Origin: Nocardioides sp. Root190
GTDB taxonomy: Bacteria > Actinomycetota > Actinomycetes > Propionibacteriales > Nocardioidaceae
Assembly: GCF_001428565.1 (NCBI RefSeq)
Contig: NZ_LMIA01000008.1
Coordinates: 119,762 to 183,761, forward strand
DNA length: 64,000 bases
Reading direction: 5' to 3'
Part shown: positions 59,709 to 64,000 of the stretch, piece by piece
Position numbering within the stretch: the stretch's first letter is position 1
Layout of the letters: each line of letters opens with the position of its first letter
Translations under genes and position numbers: made by a program
Notes under the pieces: model-generated
Told to the model about the DNA's origin: nothing
Database searches by the model: none
Seen by the model: the letters and a program-made list of their open reading frames with translations, nothing else

Positions 59709-59749
59709 GCTGGCCCCGGTGGACCGTCGTACCCGGTGTCGAGACGCGT

Positions 59750-60427
59750 TCAGACCTCCAGCTTGTAGCCGAGGCCGCGAACCGTCACGAGGTACTTCGG
59801 CTCGCTGGGCTCGGGCTCGAGCTTGGCGCGCAGCCGCTTCACGTGCACGTCGAGGGTCTTGGTGTCGCCGACGTAGTCCGATCCCCAGACCCGGTCGATC
59901 AGCTGACCGCGGGTCAAGACCCGGCCCGGGTTGCGCAGGAACATCTCGAGGAGCTCGAACTCCTTGAGCGGGAGCCGCTGCTCGACGCCGTCGACGGTCA
60001 CCACGTGACGCTCGACGTCCATCCGCACCGGACCGGCCTCGAGCGTGTCGGGGAGCAGCTCGTCGCCGATGCCGCGGCGCAGGACGGCGCGGATCCGGGC
60101 GACCAGTTCGCGGGGGGAGTACGGCTTGGTGACGTAGTCGTCGGCACCGAGCTCGAGGCCGACGACCTTGTCGACCTCGTCGTCCTTGGCGCTGACCATG
60201 ATGACCGGGACGTTGGAGGTCTGCCGGATGGTGCGGCACACCTCGGTTCCCGGGATGCCCGGCAGCATCAGGTCGAGCAGCACGATGTCGGCGCCGTTGC
60301 GGTCGAACTCCTTGAGCGCATCGTTGCCGTCAGCCGCGATCGCCACCTCGAACCCCTCCTTGCGGAGTAGGTAGGCAAGGGCGTCGCTGTAGCTTTCTTC
60401 GTCTTCGACGACGAGAACCCGTGTCAC
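59750..60427 (-). CDS. regX3: response regulator RegX3
   Basis: OmpR-type regulator of 225 residues for the phosphate starvation response. Receiver domain: VLVVEDEESYSDALAYLL (acidic pocket), IVLLDLMLPGIPGTEV with the phospho-acceptor Asp, MVSAKDDEVDKVVGLELGADDYVTKPYSPREL with the conserved Thr/Ser and Lys. The C-terminal winged helix has LPLKEFELLEMFLRNPGRVLTR and KTLDVHVKRLRAKLE. GTG at 60427. The upstream senX3 stop overlaps this start by 4 nt, so here senX3 is first and regX3 second. Confidence 0.95.
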   Translation of the reverse strand: MTRVLVVEDEESYSDALAYLLRKEGFEVAIAADGNDALKEFDRNGADIVLLDLMLPGIPGTEVCRTIRQTSNVPVIMVSAKDDEVDKVVGLELGADDYVTKPYSPRELVARIRAVLRRGIGDELLPDTLEAGPVRMDVERHVVTVDGVEQRLPLKEFELLEMFLRNPGRVLTRGQLIDRVWGSDYVGDTKTLDVHVKRLRAKLEPEPSEPKYLVTVRGLGYKLEV

Positions 60428-61662
60428 GGGCGTTCCTCCTGGTCTTCCTGGTCGTGCTGGATGTTCGTGGGATCGGGGCGGTGCCTGGCCGAGTCGGCGC
60501 CGGAGGCGAGGGAGGCCAGCCCCTGGAAGGCCGACCCCTCGTGATGGAGAGGGTGCTGGGGCAGCGAGATCGTGAACGTCGATCCCTGGCCCTCGACGGA
60601 CCAGACCCGCACCTCGCCGCCGTGGGTGGCGGCGACGTGCTTGACGATGGACAGGCCCAGTCCGGTCCCGCCGGTCGAACGGTGCCGGGCCGGGTCGACG
60701 CGGTAGAACCGCTCGAAGATGCGCTCGACCTCGGCCTCGGGGATGCCGATGCCCTGGTCGATCACCGAGATCTCGACAGTGGTCCCGACCCGCTTGCGGG
60801 TGACCACCACGCGGGAGTTGGGCTCCGAGTAGGCCACGGCGTTCGCGACGAGGTTGGAGACCGCGGCGCCGACCTGCTTCTCGCTGCCGAGCACCTTCAG
60901 TCCCTCCTCGCCCTCGGCGATCAGGGTGATGTCCTTCGCGCCGGCGTTCATGTCGACGAAGTCGACGGCCGAGGCCACCACGTCGTCGATCGAGACGGGT
61001 GTGGGGGACTCGAGCGGCTCGTCGCCCTGGAGGCGGGAGAGCTCGATGATCTGCTGGATCAGACGGGAGAGCCGGTCGCTCTCGGTGAGCATGCGCGAGG
61101 CGAAGCGGTAGACGGCGGCCGGGTCGTCGGAGGCGTCCTGGACGGCCTCGGAGAGCAGCCGGATCGCGCCGATCGGGGTCTTGAGCTCATGGCTCACGTT
61201 GGCGACGAAGTCACGTCGTACGGCGTCGAGCTGGCGCTCACGGGTGCGGTCCTCGACCAGGGCCAGCACCAGCCGGGAGCCGAGCGGGGCGACGCGGGCG
61301 GTGACGTGGCGCGGGCTGCCGCTCGAGCGGGGGACGATCAGCTCGGTCTCGCGGATCTGGCCGTCACGACGCACCTGGCGGATCAGGTCGCCGAGCTCCT
61401 CGGAGAGCAGCGTCGAGCCGCGGACGAAGCCCATCGCGAAGGCCGGTGCCGAGGCCTTGAGCACCACGTCGGACTCGTCGACCACCACGGCGCTGCTGCG
61501 CAGCACGGACAGGACGGCGGCGACGCCGGGAGGCAGGATGGGTTCCTCGGGCTGGGTGTAGCGGCCCTGCTGGCGGTCGCTGAGGTGCCATGCCAGCATG
61601 GCGCCACCCGCAACGAGGGCGCCGAGGAGCGCAGCCAGGAAGGCTTGCGTCGTCGGTTCCAC
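60424..61662 (-). CDS. senX3: sensor histidine kinase SenX3
   Basis: Membrane sensor kinase of 412 residues paired with RegX3. One N-terminal transmembrane segment (FLAALLGALVAGGAMLAWHL), a PAS-like region, then the H-box FVANVSHELKTPIGAIRLL with the phosphorylated His, N-box NLVANAVAYSEPN, G1 VIDQGIGIPEAE, F-box FERFYRVDPARHRSTGGTGLGLSIVKHV. GTG at 61662 follows TACGAT by 6 nt, so leaderless. Divergent from phoU; kinase, regulator and PhoU form the phosphate signalling unit. Confidence 0.95.
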   Translation of the reverse strand: MEPTTQAFLAALLGALVAGGAMLAWHLSDRQQGRYTQPEEPILPPGVAAVLSVLRSSAVVVDESDVVLKASAPAFAMGFVRGSTLLSEELGDLIRQVRRDGQIRETELIVPRSSGSPRHVTARVAPLGSRLVLALVEDRTRERQLDAVRRDFVANVSHELKTPIGAIRLLSEAVQDASDDPAAVYRFASRMLTESDRLSRLIQQIIELSRLQGDEPLESPTPVSIDDVVASAVDFVDMNAGAKDITLIAEGEEGLKVLGSEKQVGAAVSNLVANAVAYSEPNSRVVVTRKRVGTTVEISVIDQGIGIPEAEVERIFERFYRVDPARHRSTGGTGLGLSIVKHVAATHGGEVRVWSVEGQGSTFTISLPQHPLHHEGSAFQGLASLASGADSARHRPDPTNIQHDQEDQEERP

Positions 61663-61668
61663 ACTGTG

Positions 61669-61674
61669 ATCGTA
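61669..61674 (-). promoter_or_regulatory. -10 box (TACGAT) of senX3, leaderless
   Basis: Minus strand TACGAT, 6 nt, GTG at 61662. Confidence 0.4.
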
Positions 61675-61723
61675 CGGCGACGCGCGTCTCGGTCCCGGAA
61701 TCGCCGAAGCCGGGCTTCGCGAT

Positions 61724-61741
61724 GTTCATCCTGCGTTCACC
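61724..61741 (+). promoter_or_regulatory. PHO box (RegX3/PhoP-type direct repeat) upstream of phoU
   Basis: GTTCATC-CTGC-GTTCACC: two heptamers in direct repeat with 11-nt period, the classic actinobacterial phosphate box. It lies 30 nt upstream of the -10 box of phoU, a proper activator position, and also between phoU and senX3, so autoregulation is likely. Confidence 0.7.
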
Positions 61742-61771
61742 GGGCACCGCTCTCCGGTCACCTCGGCTCCG

Positions 61772-61777
61772 TACTCT
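61772..61777 (+). promoter_or_regulatory. -10 box (TACTCT) of phoU, leaderless
   Basis: TACTCT, 7 nt, ATG at 61785. No -35 consensus is present, as expected for a promoter that depends on an activator bound to the PHO box. Confidence 0.5.
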
Positions 61778-61784
61778 CGGATCC

Positions 61785-62438
61785 ATGCGTGATGCGTACA
61801 CCGACCAGCTCGATGCGATCTTCGACGACCTCGCCGGGATCAGCCGCCGGGTCCAGACCGCCGTCGGCCTGGCCACGGCTGCCCTGCTCACCGGCGACTC
61901 CGCGCTGGCCGAGCAGGTGATCAGCGACGACGTCCTGATCGACCGGGCCCGTGAGGCCGTCGAGGACAACGCCTTCAACCTGCTCTCCCTGCAGCAGCCC
62001 GTCGCCGGCGACCTGCGCACCATCGTCGCCGCGCTGCGGATGGTCGCCGAGCTCGAGCGGATGGGCGACCTGTCCGTCCACGTCGCCAAGGTCGCCCGCC
62101 TGCGGGTGCCGGACATCGCCGTGCCCGACGAGATCCGCCCGACGATGGAGCGGATGGCCACGGTCGCCGAGGACATGGTCGCCCGCGTCACCGACGTGAT
62201 CGCGGGTCGCGACGTCGAGGCCGCCATCGCCCTGGGCCGTGACGACGAGGAGATGGACCAGCTGCGTCGTACGAGCTTCACCGAGCTCCTCGGCGACGAC
62301 TGGAACCACGGCGTCGAGGCAGCGGTCGACATCGCCCTGCTCGGCCGCTACTACGAGCGCATCGCCGACCACGCCGTGTCGGTCGCCAACCGCGTGATCT
62401 TCGTGGTCACCGGCCACAACCCGGCTCCCGCCGCCTGA
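61785..62438 (+). CDS. phoU: phosphate signalling protein PhoU
   Basis: Negative regulator of the phosphate regulon that couples the Pst transporter to the sensor kinase. 217 residues with two three-helix PhoU repeats: DLRTIVAALRMVAELERMGDLSVHVAKVAR and DIALLGRYYERIADHAVSVANRVIFVVTGHNP, each with the metal-binding E/D-R-(I/M)-(A/G)-D motif. ATG at 61785. No pst genes are in the window. Confidence 0.95.
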   Translation: MRDAYTDQLDAIFDDLAGISRRVQTAVGLATAALLTGDSALAEQVISDDVLIDRAREAVEDNAFNLLSLQQPVAGDLRTIVAALRMVAELERMGDLSVHVAKVARLRVPDIAVPDEIRPTMERMATVAEDMVARVTDVIAGRDVEAAIALGRDDEEMDQLRRTSFTELLGDDWNHGVEAAVDIALLGRYYERIADHAVSVANRVIFVVTGHNPAPAA

Positions 62439-62459
62439 CGGTTGCGCATGTCGCTTCGG

Positions 62460-62507
62460 GGTCGTGTGCCTGAGGCCGCGGAATCCCGGGGTCTCAGGCA
62501 CACGACC
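62460..62507. repeat. hairpin repeat TCGTGTGCCTGAG, copy 1
   Basis: Perfect 15-nt arms GGTCGTGTGCCTGAG (62460-62474) and its complement (62493-62507). It sits between convergent genes (phoU and the DUF559-type gene) and contains the latter's TGA stop (62494-62496). Confidence 0.85.
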
Positions 62508-63432
62508 GCAGCGTGAGGGGGACGACCCCCAGCGCGACCAGGTCGGCAGCGACCTCCGCGCACTCGTGACGAAGCTCGAAGGCCGTGGCGCGCACGACGA
62601 TGCGGTCCACCGAGGTGAGCCGTCGCGCCCGGCGCAGGTCGTCCTGCCACTGCGAGGCTTCCATGTGGAAGGCGCCGTCGACTTCCAGGACCAGGGTTCG
62701 CCCGTCCGCCAGCCGCCACTCGCAATCGGTCCACCGGCGCCGAGCGGCGCTGTCGAGGCGGGACCGCTGGCGCACCGGCAGGGGAAGGTCGTGGCGGCGA
62801 CACATCCGTCGTACGTCGCGCTCCGCACCCGAGTGCACCCCGCCCTCGACGTCGGCGAGCATCGCCCGGAACCCGGCGCCACGTCGCAGCGGCCGCAGGT
62901 GGTCCAGGGTCTGGCCGAGGCGGGCCGGCGTCGTCAGCCGCTGCTGAACCGTCGCCGCGAGGACGCCGTGCGCGGCGCGCAGTGTCGCGTCGTACCCCGC
63001 CCAGAGCAGCACTGCTGGTTCCAGCGCCGCACACGGGATCCCGGGGCGAGCGCCGGCCAGGAGCGTGAACGGGCGGCGTGAGCGGAAGAAGTCGATGCCG
63101 CCGACGGGTTCGAAGCTCAGCTCGTCGTCGACGAGCACCGTCACCGTCTCGCGCTCCCAGCCACGCAGGCCGAGGTGCTCGGCTGCGCTCAACCCGCCGA
63201 GCAGACTGCGCGGCCCGGCGTGCAGGACCCCGAGCCAGCGGCGTTGGGCCACGGTGAGCTCGCCGGTCGTCGTACTGACGACGCGGGGGGTGCGCAGCGC
63301 CCAGCGACCTGCGCGGACCTGCCGCTCGACGTGATCCCAGCCGATGCCGAGCGCAGTGAGCTGACGGCGGGCGAGCATCCCGCTCTGCTGTGCGGCCAGG
63401 GAGGAGGTGCGGCGGGAGAGGTCGATCGGCAT
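62494..63432 (-). CDS. AbiEi-like/DUF559 domain protein
   Basis: A 312-residue protein of a type frequent in Nocardioidaceae. The N-terminus (AAQQSGMLARRQLTALGIGWDHVERQVRAGRWALRTPRVV) is an AbiEi-type winged helix; the C-terminus (WTDCEWRLADGRTLVLEVDGAFHMEASQWQDDLRRARRL) resembles DUF559, a Vsr-like nuclease fold with an Asp/Glu-x-Asp-Gly core. No partner toxin gene is next to it, so a complete AbiE system is absent. ATG at 63432. It is framed by two copies of the same hairpin repeat, and its last codons lie in one of them. Confidence 0.75.
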   Translation of the reverse strand: MPIDLSRRTSSLAAQQSGMLARRQLTALGIGWDHVERQVRAGRWALRTPRVVSTTTGELTVAQRRWLGVLHAGPRSLLGGLSAAEHLGLRGWERETVTVLVDDELSFEPVGGIDFFRSRRPFTLLAGARPGIPCAALEPAVLLWAGYDATLRAAHGVLAATVQQRLTTPARLGQTLDHLRPLRRGAGFRAMLADVEGGVHSGAERDVRRMCRRHDLPLPVRQRSRLDSAARRRWTDCEWRLADGRTLVLEVDGAFHMEASQWQDDLRRARRLTSVDRIVVRATAFELRHECAEVAADLVALGVVPLTLRSCA

Positions 63433-63504
63433 CCGGGCCGCGTGCCCCGCCGGAGAGGTCGGCGAACGTCCGGTCGCGGTTGTCCACAGCCCCCGTCACG
63501 CAGA

Positions 63505-63558
63505 TCGGGTCGTGTGCCTGAGACCCCGGGAATCCGGGGTCACAGGCACACGACCCGA
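63505..63558. repeat. hairpin repeat TCGTGTGCCTGAG, copy 2
   Basis: Arms 63505-63527 and 63536-63558 pair at 22 of 23 positions around an 8-nt loop. Same orientation and same loop word (GGAATCC) as copy 1 at 62460. It lies after the gpmA stop and upstream of the DUF559-type gene. Confidence 0.85.
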
Positions 63559-63571
63559 AGCGGCGAAGCGG

Positions 63572-64000
63572 TCAGCGACCCTGGTTGGCGACGGCTGCGG
63601 CCGCGGCAGCAGCGGCCTCGGGGTCGAGGTAGCGACCACCGGGGACCGTCGGGGCGAGGGTGTCCTCGTCCAGCTCGTAGAGCAGGGGCATGCCGGTGGG
63701 GATGTTGAGCCCGGCGATGTCGGTGTCGCTGACCTGGTCGAGGTGCTTGACGATCGCGCGCAGGCTGTTGCCGTGGGCGGCGATCAGCACCGTGTGTCCC
63801 GCGCGGAGGTCCGGCACGATCGCCGCGTCCCAGTACGGCGTCAGGCGGGCGATGACGTCCTTGAGGCACTCCGTGCGGGGCAGCTCGTCACCGAGGTCGG
63901 CGTAGCGGGGGTCGGCCGACTGTGAGAACTCGTCGGCGTCGTCCAGCGGCGGGGGAGGGACGTCGAAGGAGCGCCGCCAGAGCATGAACTGCTCCTCGCC
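63572..64000 (-). CDS. gpmA: 2,3-bisphosphoglycerate-dependent phosphoglycerate mutase (5' part outside window)
   Basis: C-terminal part of the glycolytic/gluconeogenic mutase that interconverts 3- and 2-phosphoglycerate. Reading starts in frame at the window edge with [13 protein letters not shown], then [22 protein letters not shown] and [16 protein letters not shown] with the second active-site His, and [14 protein letters not shown]. The tail is Ala-rich ([15 protein letters not shown]). The catalytic RHG motif lies beyond 64000. In mycobacteria gpm1 lies between mshA and senX3; here it lies on the other side, a local rearrangement. Confidence 0.94.
   Translation of the reverse strand, partial: GEEQFMLWRRSFDVPPPPLDDADEFSQSADPRYADLGDELPRTECLKDVIARLTPYWDAAIVPDLRAGHTVLIAAHGNSLRAIVKHLDQVSDTDIAGLNIPTGMPLLYELDEDTLAPTVPGGRYLDPEAAAAAAAAVANQGR

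Noticed and set aside
62494..63432. Complete AbiE toxin-antitoxin system
   Set aside because: No AbiEii-type nucleotidyltransferase gene lies beside it; only the AbiEi-like domain is present, joined to a DUF559-like part.

Overview
The window is high-GC DNA from an actinomycete. The best fit is Nocardioidaceae (Nocardioides-like). The reasons are the mycothiol gene mshA beside senX3-regX3-phoU and gpmA (the order known from mycobacteria), the gpgS-folP2 pair, F420-type LLM oxidoreductases, very many GTG starts, and promoters with a TANNNT box 6-8 nt upstream of the start codon (leaderless genes). This rests on gene content only; no 16S rRNA gene, tRNA, CRISPR array or IS transposase was seen.

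Layout. 95-5668: dTDP-L-rhamnose synthesis (rmlB, a fused rmlC-rmlD, rmlA divergent), manA and a galE-like epimerase. 5665-10868: cell-wall amidase lipoprotein, gpgS, folP2-like gene, a LigB-like protein, rhomboid protease, VanZ-like protein and an enoyl-CoA hydratase. 10878-36488: a large acyl-CoA catabolic region with enoyl-CoA hydratases, acyl-CoA dehydrogenases, SDRs, two F420-type oxidoreductases, CaiB/BaiF CoA-transferase, acyl-CoA ligase, two APH-like kinases, a branched-chain-type ABC importer with a fused LivM-LivG subunit, and two TetR regulators. Four similar palindromes (CNAACGNNCGTTNG, one mismatch each) sit in the control regions of four of these units and suggest one TetR regulon.

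36504-51427: a second catabolic block. A nitronate monooxygenase-like gene, a ketopantoate-reductase-like gene and two TetR regulators precede a probable operon holding two paralogous mandelate-racemase-type enolases around a five-gene peptide-type ABC importer, followed by a large indolepyruvate ferredoxin oxidoreductase-like protein. Paired operators of the form TTGAYRNNNNYRTCAA lie before both the monooxygenase gene and the enolase operon, tying them together. This is my best candidate for an undescribed pathway; the substrate is unknown.

51408-64000: two MFS exporters, typA, an Asp/Glu racemase-like gene, an SDR, mshA, a YbjN-like gene, regX3-senX3, phoU preceded by a PHO box, an AbiEi/DUF559-type protein and the 3' part of gpmA.

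Several intergenic gaps are filled by strong inverted repeats of different families (28, 11923, 13062, 26142, 30662, 59672, 62460, 63505). Three of them contain the stop codon of the adjoining gene. The 241-bp symmetric element at 26142-26382 is the most striking.
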